A stretch of DNA of 64,000 nt from Nocardia fluminea (GCF_002846365.1 NZ_PJMW01000001.1:434001-498000); one strand, 5' to 3'; shown: positions 36,750 to 46,227, counted from the first letter of the stretch. Program-made: numbers and translations. The notes: generated by a model not told the origin, from the sequence alone.

Positions 36750-36775
36750 GCAGCCGGCTCAGTTCGTCCGGCTGC
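36750..36775. terminator. Bidirectional hairpin between convergent genes
   Basis: GCAGCCGG and CCGGCTGC form an eight-base stem with a ten-base loop spanning the gap between the methyltransferase and the end of the mycolyltransferase gene. Confidence 0.5.
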
Positions 36776-37793
36776 CCACCGATCGCGCCAGGAAAGGCCA
36801 CGACGAACGCAGGTCGTCCTCCCAGTATCCCCAGGAGTGTGTGCCCACCGGGCGTTCGTCCAGCGTGACCGGAATGTTCAACTCGCGCAGCCGGTTCGCG
36901 AGGTTGATGGTGCAGAAGTGCACGGCCGCTTCGATGGGGCCGCCGAAGGCGATCTGAATCGGGAGCGGGATCCTGCCGTCCTGGACACGCGCGTCAGCCG
37001 GGGTGTCGTGGGGTGCGCCGGGGATTCCGGTACCGGTGCTCAGATAGACCTCGGTGCCGCGCAGCCCTTCCGCGTTGACGAGCGGATCGTTGGCTCGCCA
37101 CAGGGGGCCGTTACGGGGGCCCCACATGTTCTCGATGCTCTGGCCGCCACCCCAGTTCTCGACCGTGATCCGGACGAATTCCTGGCCGATGGGGTCCGAG
37201 GTCTGCGCGCAACCGCTGTAGGAGGCCACGCTGTTCCAGAAGCCGGGCTTGGCGATCGCCAGGTTCAGCACCGAGGTGCCGCTCATCGACACACCGACCA
37301 TGGTGCGGTTGCCGTCGGCCCGCAGGAATTCCTCGATCACCGAGGGCAATTCGTCGTTGAGGAAGGTCTGCCATTTGTTGCGGCCGAGCACCGCGTCGTC
37401 GCGCACCCAGTCGGTGTAGTAGGAGCTGGCGCCGCCGATCGGGGTCACGACATTGACGTCCTTGTCGCGCAGGAAACTCACCGCGTCGGTCTGCGCGTCC
37501 CAGCCGCTCTGATTGGGGCCGCCCTGGGAACCGTTGAGCAGATACATCGTCGGTCGCGGGTTTCCGGTATCCGCCGCCCGGATCACCTGCACCGGGATCG
37601 GCTTGTCCATCGCGGGCGAGAAGACGGTCACCAGTTGGCGTCTGTCGTCGATATCGACGGACGAGACCACCCCCGCCGTCGCGGGCTGGGCGACAGCGAC
37701 ACTCGCGGGCAGCGCCAGCCCGGCCGAGGCCAGCGCGCTCACCAGTGCAGCGCGAACCGCTGCCGTACCGATCGATCGACGTGTTCTTCTCAC
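36759..37793 (-). CDS. Antigen 85-like mycolyltransferase / esterase, secreted
   Basis: A 344-residue exported alpha/beta hydrolase of the antigen 85 family, whose members move mycolic acids onto trehalose and arabinogalactan. After a signal peptide (MRRTRRSIGT... ending VAVAQ) come YLLNGSQGG, VVTPIGGASSYYTDW, the nucleophile serine in GVSMSGTS and the histidine in THSWGYWEDDL. I chose GTG at 37793, which has GAGAGG upstream and starts right at the signal peptide; a GTG ten codons earlier has no ribosome site. This gene is a strong sign of a mycolic-acid-bearing host. Confidence 0.9.
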   Translation of the reverse strand: MRRTRRSIGTAAVRAALVSALASAGLALPASVAVAQPATAGVVSSVDIDDRRQLVTVFSPAMDKPIPVQVIRAADTGNPRPTMYLLNGSQGGPNQSGWDAQTDAVSFLRDKDVNVVTPIGGASSYYTDWVRDDAVLGRNKWQTFLNDELPSVIEEFLRADGNRTMVGVSMSGTSVLNLAIAKPGFWNSVASYSGCAQTSDPIGQEFVRITVENWGGGQSIENMWGPRNGPLWRANDPLVNAEGLRGTEVYLSTGTGIPGAPHDTPADARVQDGRIPLPIQIAFGGPIEAAVHFCTINLANRLRELNIPVTLDERPVGTHSWGYWEDDLRSSWPFLARSVGSRTN

Positions 37794-37936
37794 TCGCGGG
37801 AACCTCTCGTCTACCGGATGCACTGATCGAGGCAGTGCGGGTCACCCCACGGCGAACGTGAGGCATGAAGAGAGGTTCGGCGTGCACCTGCCCGCGGTTT
37901 GGTGCAACGCCCGAAATTTCGACGATGCCGCCGTGG

Positions 37937-38971
37937 TCAGCGGCTGAGGAACTCCTCGATCGCGGGCCAGGTGGTGTCGGCGGCGGAAACCAGGCCGAGG
38001 TGTCCGCCGCTCACCTGCACGAACTCCACCTCGGCGGCATTCGGCAGGACATCGAGGCCGCGGCGCACCGAGGCGGCGGGCACCACCACATCGCTGGGGC
38101 TGCCTGCCAGCAAGACCCGGCAGGTGACCTTCGACAATTCGATCACCAGGTCCGACCGCAATCGGATCGACCCGCCGGCGAGCTCGTTGCGCAGCACCAG
38201 GCTGCGGTAGATCTGCCAGTACGAGCGGCCCGGGTAACCGGGCATGGTGGCCATGAATCGATCGGTGGCCTCCATCCGCGCCAGCGCTTCGGTGTCGAAG
38301 GCGTTGCGGGCCAGGAACATCGGCTTGGCCAGCTCGCGATCGAAGGCCTGGATCCGGAAACCCAACCGCACGAATTCCTGTGGAATGCCGCCCATCACCT
38401 TGGTGGCCATTGCCATCTCGCGGCCACCGGTGACCTTGGCGACCAGGCGTAGCGGGATCAGGAACGCGGTGCGGGCCTGGTCGATCGGTGCGGCCAGGCA
38501 GGTGATGGAGGCGATCGGCAGGTCGGCGTGCGACGCCGCCGTGAGCAGCGCGAGCACACCGCCCAGCGACCAGCCGATGATGTCGACGCCACGGCCGTCG
38601 TGTTCCTCGCTGACCCGCGCGATCGCCTCGGGCAGGATGTCGTCGGTCCAGTCCTCGAGGCCGAGATCACGGTCGGCGTAACCGAATTCGCCGTAGTCGA
38701 TGACGTAGGGCTGCCTGCCCTGGTCCAGCAGGTAGCGCACCAGGCTCTGCCCGGGCCGCAGGTCGAAGCAGGCGGTGGTCACCGCGAGCGGCGGCACCAG
38801 CAGCACCGGATTGCCCTTAGCCGCCGTGGTGCGGTCGTAGCGCTTCAGGTGCCGGTGCGCGCCGTCGTACACCGTCGTCGACGGTGCGGGGCGGTAGGAC
38901 TCGAGTCCGCCGCCGAACGACACCGACCACACATTGCGCACCGCGCGCGGCAGATCGGCAACGATCCCCAT
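37937..38971 (-). CDS. PhaC-like alpha/beta hydrolase
   Basis: A 344-residue alpha/beta hydrolase. The N-terminal half has NPVLLVPPLAVTTACFDLRPGQSLVRYL, which resembles the PHA-synthase family, but the nucleophile is a serine in IGWSLGG rather than the synthase cysteine, so it is more likely an esterase or depolymerase. The ATG at 38971 has AAGGGG seven bases upstream and matches the start of its paralogue at 54496. A 5-bp inverted repeat lies just upstream. Substrate unknown. Confidence 0.85.
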   Translation of the reverse strand: MGIVADLPRAVRNVWSVSFGGGLESYRPAPSTTVYDGAHRHLKRYDRTTAAKGNPVLLVPPLAVTTACFDLRPGQSLVRYLLDQGRQPYVIDYGEFGYADRDLGLEDWTDDILPEAIARVSEEHDGRGVDIIGWSLGGVLALLTAASHADLPIASITCLAAPIDQARTAFLIPLRLVAKVTGGREMAMATKVMGGIPQEFVRLGFRIQAFDRELAKPMFLARNAFDTEALARMEATDRFMATMPGYPGRSYWQIYRSLVLRNELAGGSIRLRSDLVIELSKVTCRVLLAGSPSDVVVPAASVRRGLDVLPNAAEVEFVQVSGGHLGLVSAADTTWPAIEEFLSR

Positions 38972-39029
38972 CGAAAAACCCCTTACCTCACCAGTCATTG
39001 CCTACCGGCAGACCCACTGTTTTCCATAT

Positions 39030-39045
39030 CTTACCAGTGAGTAAG
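39030..39045. promoter_or_regulatory. Inverted repeat upstream of the PhaC-like hydrolase
   Basis: CTTAC-CAGTGA-GTAAG is a perfect 5-bp inverted repeat in the 81-bp gap before the hydrolase gene and looks like a TetR-type operator. Confidence 0.45.
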
Positions 39046-39052
39046 TTGTGCC

Positions 39053-40381
39053 TCAGGCCGCGTGACGAGCCTTGTTCGCCGTACGTTTCCTGCCGTGACC
39101 GGCCGTCGAGGCCGTGATGGGTCGCCCGAAGAGGACCCGGAGCACGACCCGCGCGAAAGCGCCGAACCCGCGACGACCCGCGGGCAGCGCGAGCACGCTG
39201 CGCACCGTCCGCGTGCGCGACGGCGTCACCGCCACACCCGCGAATCGGTCGTCGAGCCAGTTCAGGCTCAGCGGCGTCGACAGCGGCAGCAGCGAGAGGT
39301 GCTCGCTCCTGCGGTCGCGCAGATAGGTCACGTGCGCGCCCTGCTCGCGGTAGCGCTGCACGAGCGCGTCGATATCGGCCACGGCGATGATCTGGTCGCG
39401 TACGGCTTGCACCACCAGCAGCGGCACCTGCGGCGCCCGGTCCCCCAGCGTGAGATCGGCGAAGAGAGCCAGCATCGCCTCCATGGCGAGCAGCTCGGCG
39501 ATCGGGGTGCCGCTGTGCATGTCGACGTTGTAGCGGGCCAGCCGCAGGACCGCGGCGGCGGTCGTGGACTGGGCAGCCTTGTCGAGCACCGCGCGACCCT
39601 CGTCGCTGAAATGGGTGACGACGAGTTCTTCGAACGCCGGATACACCCGGCGCAGCGCGGCGACCACGAGCGTCGGCAAACCCGCGTGCAGGCCGCCGTT
39701 GAGTCGATGGAAGGTCGACACCAGATCACCCACCGGGGAGCCGAGCACGGCACCGGCGATGTCGAGCTCCGGCGCGTAGGTCGGCGCCATCTCCGCTGCC
39801 CATGCCGTGGCCAGCCCGCCGCCCGAGTACCCCCACAGCCCGACCTGCGCCGACGGGTCGAGCCCGCCGGGCGCGAACGCCAGTGCGGCGCGGATGCCGT
39901 CGAGTGCGCGGTAACCCGGTTCCCGGGGTGCGCCCCACGCGCCGAGCATGCCTTCGTGATCCGGGATCGAGATCGCCCATCCCCTGGCCAGCGCGTCGGC
40001 GAAGCACAGCAGTTCGACGTGCACGAAGGTGCCGAGGGCGCGCGAGCCACGCCGCAAGGCATAGGACGGGAACGCCCGCGGCGCGATGGCGTCGATCGCA
40101 CACTGGAACGACAGCAGCGGGGCGCCGGGCGCGACGCCGCCGATCGGCGTCACCACCGTGGTCACCGACGCCTCGGGCACGCCATTGAGATCGGTGGTGC
40201 GATACAGCAGCTGCCAGGCCCGCACCTGCATGCCGATCACACCGAACGCGGCCAGTTCGACCGGCCGCGAACGCAGGATCGTGCCCTCGGCGAGGCTCTC
40301 GAACCCGGGCCGTGGCACGAAGAACGGGTCCTCGTCGGGGAGCACTACTCGCGTGGGCGCGGGCCAGCTTTCGGGCCTCAT
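39053..40381 (-). CDS. Secretory-lipase-family (LIP) alpha/beta hydrolase
   Basis: A 442-residue protein of the LIP lipase family. The nucleophile is the serine in GLWGYSGGGLATAW, the acid is likely the aspartate in AVRDQII and the base the histidine in RRSEHLSLL. It is similar in size and layout to mycobacterial Rv1592c-type lipases. There is no signal peptide with the ATG at 40381, which overlaps the upstream gene as ATGA; the longer frame start is inside that gene. The final 50 residues are basic. It probably hydrolyses lipid esters, working together with the AurF-like protein. Confidence 0.87.
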   Translation of the reverse strand: MRPESWPAPTRVVLPDEDPFFVPRPGFESLAEGTILRSRPVELAAFGVIGMQVRAWQLLYRTTDLNGVPEASVTTVVTPIGGVAPGAPLLSFQCAIDAIAPRAFPSYALRRGSRALGTFVHVELLCFADALARGWAISIPDHEGMLGAWGAPREPGYRALDGIRAALAFAPGGLDPSAQVGLWGYSGGGLATAWAAEMAPTYAPELDIAGAVLGSPVGDLVSTFHRLNGGLHAGLPTLVVAALRRVYPAFEELVVTHFSDEGRAVLDKAAQSTTAAAVLRLARYNVDMHSGTPIAELLAMEAMLALFADLTLGDRAPQVPLLVVQAVRDQIIAVADIDALVQRYREQGAHVTYLRDRRSEHLSLLPLSTPLSLNWLDDRFAGVAVTPSRTRTVRSVLALPAGRRGFGAFARVVLRVLFGRPITASTAGHGRKRTANKARHAA

Positions 40382-41337
40382 GCGGTCCTGCGCGCGGGCT
40401 CGCTGCGGTAGCGCGAAACCGGTCCGTCGATGCCGAGCAACTGCCAAACGCGTGCGGCGACGGGATTCATCAGGCCGATGTCGGTCACCAGCGCGCGGAC
40501 ATCGGTGAACACGTCACGCTTGACGACCTGCGATTCCGGACTCGCCCAGTACGCCTCCCGCATCACGTCGGCCGGGATGGCGAACTTGTCGACGAACTGC
40601 TTGGGCGGTGTCGCGATCATCGACAGCATCACGCGCATCGCGATCGGGAACACGACCGACAGCACCGACTTCGAGATCGGGTTCATCGACGGCACATTGC
40701 GGTGCAGGTATTCGTGAGCGAAGGAGATGTGGCGGGCTTCCTCGGCGACATGGATCTGCATCACCCGATTCACCATCGGGTGCAGATCGACCCCGCCGCG
40801 CAGCAGCGACTTCTGCAGGTGATCGATCGGCTCCTCGCCACCGAGAATCAGCGTGAAGAACAGTTCGGGGAAGTACTTCACCGCGGGCCAGATGATCAAC
40901 GTCAGCTTGCGATCGATGCTGCCCATGCCGATCACATCGCGATAGCCGATGCGGTTGATCATCTCCTGGAACATCATCGTGTGGTTGCACTCTTCGGCAG
41001 CCTCGTGCGTGACGTAGCGGAACTCGGGATCACCGTTGGGCACCGCGATCAGGTACTGCATCAGGCCGCGGATCAGCAGTTGCTCGAAGTCGATGCCGAC
41101 CTTCGCGATGCCGGCCTGGCGCCACATCCCCATCGCGATCTGCCGTTCGACCGGCTGCGCTTTGTACCAGGGATGGCGGCCCAGCGGGTCCTCGTCGGGC
41201 ATGATCCAGCGCGGGTCGTCGGAGTGCACGGCGAACTCGGGCGAGTCCCAGTCGATGTCGACATAGGGATCGAAGTGTTTGGTCACCGAGCCTTCGGACA
41301 GGCTCTGCAGGACCTCGTGGTAGCTGGACAGCGTCAT
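40378..41337 (-). CDS. AurF-like diiron oxygenase
   Basis: A 319-residue protein of the AurF (p-aminobenzoate N-oxygenase) diiron family. Two carboxylate/histidine blocks expected to hold the di-iron centre are visible: EAAEECNH (about residues 112-119) and HVAEEARHISFAHEY (about 215-230), with FEQLL and GEEPIDH contributing further ligands. It should activate oxygen to hydroxylate or N-oxidise a substrate. Its stop overlaps the lipase start, indicating a two-gene operon. A perfect 8-bp inverted repeat lies 37 bp upstream. Substrate unknown. Confidence 0.85.
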   Translation of the reverse strand: MTLSSYHEVLQSLSEGSVTKHFDPYVDIDWDSPEFAVHSDDPRWIMPDEDPLGRHPWYKAQPVERQIAMGMWRQAGIAKVGIDFEQLLIRGLMQYLIAVPNGDPEFRYVTHEAAEECNHTMMFQEMINRIGYRDVIGMGSIDRKLTLIIWPAVKYFPELFFTLILGGEEPIDHLQKSLLRGGVDLHPMVNRVMQIHVAEEARHISFAHEYLHRNVPSMNPISKSVLSVVFPIAMRVMLSMIATPPKQFVDKFAIPADVMREAYWASPESQVVKRDVFTDVRALVTDIGLMNPVAARVWQLLGIDGPVSRYRSEPARRTA

Positions 41338-41373
41338 CGGTGTCTCCTCGGTGCGGTTCCACTACCCAGTTTA

Positions 41374-41392
41374 GTGGTACCACCGGTACCAC
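41374..41392. promoter_or_regulatory. Perfect palindromic operator
   Basis: GTGGTACC-ACC-GGTACCAC has 8-bp arms and a 3-bp spacer. It lies upstream of the AurF-like gene and just past the end of a TetR gene (stop at 41422), and resembles the sites at 59.14-59.17 kb. Confidence 0.7.
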
Positions 41393-41421
41393 ACAAGGGT
41401 TGACGCTACTTCGCGTTACAT

Positions 41422-42105
41422 CTAATTTTGCGCCGTCAGTTCGGCGATCGGCGTGCGCGGATCGAGCGTGACGCCGACCTCACGCAGACTCGCGTCGATG
41501 ATCGCCCAGATGGCGATCTGCAGGTAGGACGACAGTTCCGCCGCGTCCATCGGCTGCATCGACCGGCTCAGCCACCGGTTCACACTGCCGTCGACGAAGC
41601 TCACCAGGCCGAAGGACATCGGTTCGGCCACGGCCACCGGCGCGGACTGGGCCCGCAGGGCGCTCTCGAACACCTCTCGCACGGTACCGGCGATAGCGAT
41701 CTTGGTCCCGGACACGATCGGCGAGTTGCGATCCTTGCCTGCCCCGGAGCCGGCACCGAGAAAGTAGTGCAGGCGCGGGTTGGTGGCGATCCAGCCCACG
41801 TAGGCATCGACGGAGCGTGCGATCGCCTCGGTGACGGTCCCCTCGGGATTCAGGGTGGGAGCGAGGACCGCCATCAGATCGTCGATGATGCGGGTGCGCA
41901 GCTGTTCGTCGAGGTCCTGGCGGTCTTTGAACAGGCGGTACAGGACCGAGCGTGGCACGCCGGCGAGATCAGCGATCTCCTGGACGCCCACCGAGGCGCC
42001 TTGGGACTGCACGGCCTCCAGGGCAGCGGCGAGGATGAGTTCGCGACGGTCGGCACGGTGACGGTCCCAGCGGCTGGCTCTGCCGTCGGTGCGTTGTGCG
42101 GTCAC
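41422..42105 (-). CDS. TetR/AcrR family transcriptional regulator
   Basis: A 227-residue TetR regulator with helix-turn-helix at about residues 38-62 (GVQEIADLAGVPRSVLYRLF). The start is GTG at 42105, with GAAGGAGATGAT directly before it; the much longer open frame upstream has no family resemblance. It lies between the beta-oxidation operon and the AurF/lipase operon on the same strand. The nearest palindrome, at 41374, is the likely operator for the AurF/lipase pair, but an effect on the upstream operon is also possible. Confidence 0.88.
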   Translation of the reverse strand: MTAQRTDGRASRWDRHRADRRELILAAALEAVQSQGASVGVQEIADLAGVPRSVLYRLFKDRQDLDEQLRTRIIDDLMAVLAPTLNPEGTVTEAIARSVDAYVGWIATNPRLHYFLGAGSGAGKDRNSPIVSGTKIAIAGTVREVFESALRAQSAPVAVAEPMSFGLVSFVDGSVNRWLSRSMQPMDAAELSSYLQIAIWAIIDASLREVGVTLDPRTPIAELTAQN

Positions 42106-42232
42106 ATCATCTCCTTCACCGACGCTGCGCTGGATACAACGACGAACTGTAGTCCAGCGATTCCATCGCTCCGGCCACGCACGGGCACCGGTGACCGGCC
42201 GGGCGCCGGGCGGTGGCCCGGCGCCCGGGTAC

Positions 42233-44461
42233 TCACCCGTGTGCCGCGGCGTCGCGTGGCAGGCCGAGCATCCGTTCACCGATGACATTGAGCTGAACCT
42301 CGGTGGTGCCGCCGTAGATGGTGGTGGCACGGCCCGCGATCAGCTGTTCCATCGCGTGGTCGCTGCGCTCACCGGGCACCGACACCACACCGGCGACGCC
42401 CAGCTCGGCGACGACGTACTCCGAAATCGCCTGCCCCAGCGCCATGCCCAGCAGCTTCCCGACACTGGACGTGGTGGACACGTCGATGCCGGACAGCTGC
42501 TTGAGCACCACCCGCGAACTGATCACGTCCACCGCTCGGCTCTCGGCCATGAGTTCGCCGAGACGGTAGCGCGCCACCGGCGACAGCTCCCGGCCGATCG
42601 CGAAGCGCAGCAGGTCGGTGTCGGTGGCGTAGGCCTCCATCTTCTGACTCAAGGCCACCCGCTCACCGGCGAGCGTGGTACGGGCCACGTGCCAGCCGTC
42701 GTCGACCGCACCGACCACGTTCTCGTCCGGGATGAACACCTCGTCGAGGAACACCTCGTTGAACAGCGCCGATCCGGTCATCTCCCGCAGCGGGCGCACC
42801 GTGATCCCGGGGCTGGACATGTCGAGCACGAAGTAGGTGATGCCCTCGTGCTTGGGCTTGTCGGGGCTGGTCCGCGCGATCAGCATCGCCCAGTCCGAGA
42901 ACTGCGCGACTGTGGTCCAGATCTTCTGTCCGCTCACCCGCCAGCCACCGTCGACCTTGGTGGCCTTGGTGGTCAGGCTCGCCAGATCCGAACCCGCGCC
43001 CGGCTCGCTGAACAGCTGACACCACACCAGTTCACCGCGCAGTGTCGGCACGACCAGTTCCTGCTTCTGCCGTTCGTCACCGTGCGGAACGAGCGCGCCG
43101 ACCGCCCAGGTGCCCATCAGCAGCTGCGGCATCTGGATACCGGAGGCCTTGATCTCCTGTGCGATCACCACTTGCTCGAGCGGCGAGGCCGAGCGGCCGT
43201 AAGGGCGCGGCAGGTGCGGCAGATTCCAGCCACCGTCGCCGAGCGCGACGAGCTGGTCGTCCTCGTCGTCGATCGCCGCGATCTCGGCCAGCTCGGCCCG
43301 GACCGCCGCCCGGATCCGCTCGGCCTCGGCGGGTAGTTCCAGCTCGCTGGACAGGGTCAGCCCCGCCAGCGCGTACCCGGCCACCGCCTCGGCCCGGTCG
43401 TCCCGCGCGCCGAGCTGCCCGCGCAGCGCGAGCGCACGCCGGTAGTACAGATGCGCGTCGTGCTCCCAGGTGAAGCCGATACCGCCGTGCACCTGGATGC
43501 ACTCCTGGGCGACCTGCACGGCGGCGTCCGGGATGATCAGCGCCGCGACGGCCGCCGCGTACTCGGCGGTGTCGTCGTCACGATCGAGGGCGTAGGCGGC
43601 ATCCCACAGCACCGCGCGCGCCTTCTCGAGCGCGATGCCCATCTGGGCGCACTTGTGTTTGACGCCCTGGAACTGCCCAATCGGCCGGCCGAACTGCACC
43701 CGGGTCTTGGCGTATTCCGACGCGGTCGACACACACCACGACATCACCCCGACCGCTTCGGCGCCGAGGACCACCGCGGCCACCGAACGCACGCGTGCCG
43801 CGCTCACGTCGAGTACCCGCTCGAAGGAGACCTCGACCGAATCCGCTCGCAGCCGGGCCACGCCGCGCAGCACGTCGATGCCGTCCTGCGCGCTGATCGC
43901 CAGTTCGATGCTCTCGAACACGACCCACCGTTGTTCGCCCGCCACCGCGACGGGCGCGATGACGACATCGGCCGACGCCGCCCCCACCACTCCGTCGGCC
44001 GTTCCGCTGACGGTCAGGGTGCCGTCGGTGAGTGTGCCGGTCAGGTTCGAGGTCAGTGCCACCGCACCGGTGCGCGACCCGTCCGCCAGCCCGGCGAGCC
44101 GTGCCAGGGCCGCTTCGTCCTCGGCGCGAGTGCCGTACGCGGCGGCCAGCACCGCACCGGCGAGCACGGTCGGCACGAACGGGCCGGTGTGCAGGCCACG
44201 CCCGAGCGGCTCCAGTGCCACGGCCAGCGTCAACAGACCGGCGCCCTGACCGCCCAATTCCTCGGCGATGTGCAGGCTCAGCAGATCCTGGGCGACGAGG
44301 GCATCCCAGAACGGCAGGACTTTGCCCGCGTCGGTGGACTCGACCGCGGACCGGACGACCTCGGCGGTGATGGTCCGCTCGACGAAACCGGCGACCGCGT
44401 CGGCGAGGGCCAGGTGGTCCTCACTGACGCCGACCCCGAGCTCATAATTGTTGCGCGCCAT
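42233..44461 (-). CDS. Two-domain acyl-CoA dehydrogenase (FadE34-like)
   Basis: A 742-residue protein made of two acyl-CoA dehydrogenase units in one chain. The first spans about residues 1-345, ending with HGGIGFTWEHDAHLYYRR, and the second about 365-735, with SEPGAGSDLASL, SGQKIWTTVAQF and IYGGTTEVQLNVIGER. Mycobacterial FadE34 and related steroid-side-chain dehydrogenases have this fused layout, often with one degenerate half. The ATG at 44461 lies two bases past the SDR stop; the open frame upstream to 44998 runs through the SDR gene and is not coding. It is the last enzyme gene of the operon. Confidence 0.9.
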   Translation of the reverse strand: MARNNYELGVGVSEDHLALADAVAGFVERTITAEVVRSAVESTDAGKVLPFWDALVAQDLLSLHIAEELGGQGAGLLTLAVALEPLGRGLHTGPFVPTVLAGAVLAAAYGTRAEDEAALARLAGLADGSRTGAVALTSNLTGTLTDGTLTVSGTADGVVGAASADVVIAPVAVAGEQRWVVFESIELAISAQDGIDVLRGVARLRADSVEVSFERVLDVSAARVRSVAAVVLGAEAVGVMSWCVSTASEYAKTRVQFGRPIGQFQGVKHKCAQMGIALEKARAVLWDAAYALDRDDDTAEYAAAVAALIIPDAAVQVAQECIQVHGGIGFTWEHDAHLYYRRALALRGQLGARDDRAEAVAGYALAGLTLSSELELPAEAERIRAAVRAELAEIAAIDDEDDQLVALGDGGWNLPHLPRPYGRSASPLEQVVIAQEIKASGIQMPQLLMGTWAVGALVPHGDERQKQELVVPTLRGELVWCQLFSEPGAGSDLASLTTKATKVDGGWRVSGQKIWTTVAQFSDWAMLIARTSPDKPKHEGITYFVLDMSSPGITVRPLREMTGSALFNEVFLDEVFIPDENVVGAVDDGWHVARTTLAGERVALSQKMEAYATDTDLLRFAIGRELSPVARYRLGELMAESRAVDVISSRVVLKQLSGIDVSTTSSVGKLLGMALGQAISEYVVAELGVAGVVSVPGERSDHAMEQLIAGRATTIYGGTTEVQLNVIGERMLGLPRDAAAHG

Positions 44462-44463
44462 GG

Positions 44464-45342
44464 CTAGTTGGTCTCTTTCAGCTGGGCGGCCACCTCGTCG
44501 ATGGTCCACGGTCCGTCGGTCTCGACGGTGCGCACGTCGTGCCAGCCGGCCAGTTCGACGATCGCGCCGCCCTGCACAGCGAACACCTTGCCGGTGATCG
44601 CGCAGCCGGCTTCGGCGAGGTGGGCCACCAGCGGGGAGATGTTGGCCGGGGAGAACGCGTCGAACTCGCCCTCCGGCACTTCGGCCGCGAACAGCGCGCC
44701 CATGCCGGGAGTGGCCAGGGTCAGCCGGGTGCGAGCGATCGGGGCGATCGCGTTGACCCGCACGCCGTAGCGTTCGAGTTCGTCGGCCGCGACCAGGGTG
44801 AGTGCGGCGATGCCCGCCTTGGCCGCGCCGTAGTTGGCCTGACCGGCGTTGGGCATGAACGTGCCCGAGGCCGAGGCGGTGTTGATCACCGAGGCCGACA
44901 CCGGGGTCCCCGCCTTGGACTGGGCCTTCCAGTAGGCGGCGGCGTGGTGCAGCGTGGCGGCGTGGCCCTTGAGGTGCACCGCGATGACCGAATCCCACTG
45001 CGACTCGTCCATGCCCGCGATGAACGCGTCGCGCAGGATGCCCGCGTTGTTCACCACGATGTCGAGCGTGCCGTATTCGCTGACCGCCTGGTCGACCAGC
45101 GCTTTCGCGCCGTCCCAGGTGGCGATGTTGTCTGTGTTGGCGACCGCGGCACCACCGGCGGCGACGATCTCGTCGACCACCTGCTGGGCCGGGCCCGCAT
45201 CGGTGCCGGTGCCGTCGTTGGCGCCGCCGAGGTCATTGACCACGACCTTGGCGCCTTCGCGGGCGAACAGCAGCGCGTGTTCGCGGCCGATGCCACGACC
45301 GGCGCCGGTGATGACCGCGACACGACCGTCGAGTTTTCCCAT
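44464..45342 (-). CDS. SDR family hydroxyacyl-CoA dehydrogenase-like protein
   Basis: A 292-residue short-chain dehydrogenase resembling the dehydrogenase unit of type 2 multifunctional enzymes. The cofactor motif is ITGAGRGIG at about residues 10-18, followed by VNNAGI, a serine segment TASASGT and catalytic NYGAAK. It probably oxidises a 3-hydroxyacyl-CoA to the 3-keto form, between the MaoC-like hydratase and the thiolase of the same operon. GGAGACAAG precedes the ATG. Confidence 0.9.
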   Translation of the reverse strand: MGKLDGRVAVITGAGRGIGREHALLFAREGAKVVVNDLGGANDGTGTDAGPAQQVVDEIVAAGGAAVANTDNIATWDGAKALVDQAVSEYGTLDIVVNNAGILRDAFIAGMDESQWDSVIAVHLKGHAATLHHAAAYWKAQSKAGTPVSASVINTASASGTFMPNAGQANYGAAKAGIAALTLVAADELERYGVRVNAIAPIARTRLTLATPGMGALFAAEVPEGEFDAFSPANISPLVAHLAEAGCAITGKVFAVQGGAIVELAGWHDVRTVETDGPWTIDEVAAQLKETN

Positions 45343-45354
45343 GAGTCTTGTCTC

Positions 45355-46227
45355 CTAGTTGATTTCGACGCGACCGTCGGTGATCGCGATCTGGCCCGCG
45401 GCTTCGGTTTCGAAGGCGTAGGCCCGCACGCCGGGATCAGCGGATTCGGTGGGCCAGAAGGTGGTGGTGATGTCCTGGCCGGGCAGCACCGGCTTGGCGA
45501 ATCGCACAGCCAGCCTGCGCAGGCGCGCGGTGTCGCCGCCGGCGAGTTCGGTCAGCGCGGCCCACGAGGTGAACGCCATGGTGCACAGACCGTGGTTGAT
45601 GATGCCGGGAAGCCCTGCCATGCGGGCGATCTCGTCGTCGAGGTGGATCGGCATCGGGTCACCCGAGGCCGGTGAGTACCGGAAGGTCTGGTCGTCGTCG
45701 ATGTGGGCGGTGACCGACGCGGCCGGATCGCCCGCCCGGTCCTCGTCGGTGATCCGGTGGGTGGGCGCGAGCTCCCCTTCACCGGGGCCTGCGTCGACCT
45801 TGCGGAAGAACGCGGTCATCCACTGCTCGTTGACGAGTTCGCCCGCCGCGTCCCGGGTTTCGGCGTAGATGACGACGGTGGAACCGTTCGGGCGGCCCAC
45901 GTAGCCGATCGGCTTGGCCCGCACCACCAGTTCGTCACCGGCCCGGATCGGGCGGTGGAACAGGAAGTCCTGCTCACCGTGGACCAGCTTCATCAGCAGT
46001 TCCACCGGGGCGACCGACAACGCGGCGGGCGCCATCGAGGTGAACACCGGCACTACCGCGAACACCGGCGGCGCGATCTCACCCGACAGGTGGGCGGGGA
46101 CCGGATCATTGGTCGCCGCGGCGTATTGCGCGATCCGCTCGGCGGTGACCGAGAACCGCTCTTCGTCGGTCCACTCCCCCAGGGCGGAGCCGTCGAAGAC
46201 GACTCCGGCCGATTCCGAGGTGGTCAT
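45355..46227 (-). CDS. MaoC-like double hot-dog enoyl-CoA hydratase
   Basis: A 290-residue protein with two hot-dog units: an N-terminal dehydratase-like half (about 1-150, FLFHRPIRAGDELVVRAK) and a C-terminal MaoC half (about 170-290). The catalytic pair is in YSPASGDPMPIHLDDEIA (Asp and His), with the GLCTMAF segment after it. It hydrates trans-2-enoyl-CoA. The ATG at 46227 overlaps the SRPBCC stop; the longer frame lies within that gene. It sits between SRPBCC and SDR genes in a complete beta-oxidation operon. Confidence 0.9.
   Translation of the reverse strand: MTTSESAGVVFDGSALGEWTDEERFSVTAERIAQYAAATNDPVPAHLSGEIAPPVFAVVPVFTSMAPAALSVAPVELLMKLVHGEQDFLFHRPIRAGDELVVRAKPIGYVGRPNGSTVVIYAETRDAAGELVNEQWMTAFFRKVDAGPGEGELAPTHRITDEDRAGDPAASVTAHIDDDQTFRYSPASGDPMPIHLDDEIARMAGLPGIINHGLCTMAFTSWAALTELAGGDTARLRRLAVRFAKPVLPGQDITTTFWPTESADPGVRAYAFETEAAGQIAITDGRVEIN

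Noticed and set aside
36759..37793. Annotation as S-formylglutathione hydrolase
   Set aside because: The signal peptide and antigen 85-type blocks around the serine and histidine fit an exported mycolyltransferase-like protein better.
37937..38971. Annotation as PHA synthase
   Set aside because: The nucleophile position is serine (GWSLGG), not the cysteine needed by PhaC synthases.
39030..39055. A further 18-bp motif copy at TAAGTTGTGCCTCAGG
   Set aside because: It shares only TAAGTT; the ATTC half is missing. The site is better described as a CTTAC/GTAAG inverted repeat.
44462..44998. N-terminal extension of the two-domain acyl-CoA dehydrogenase
   Set aside because: The extension lies antiphase inside the SDR gene, is Arg/Gly-rich and shows no family similarity; homology begins at the ATG at 44461.
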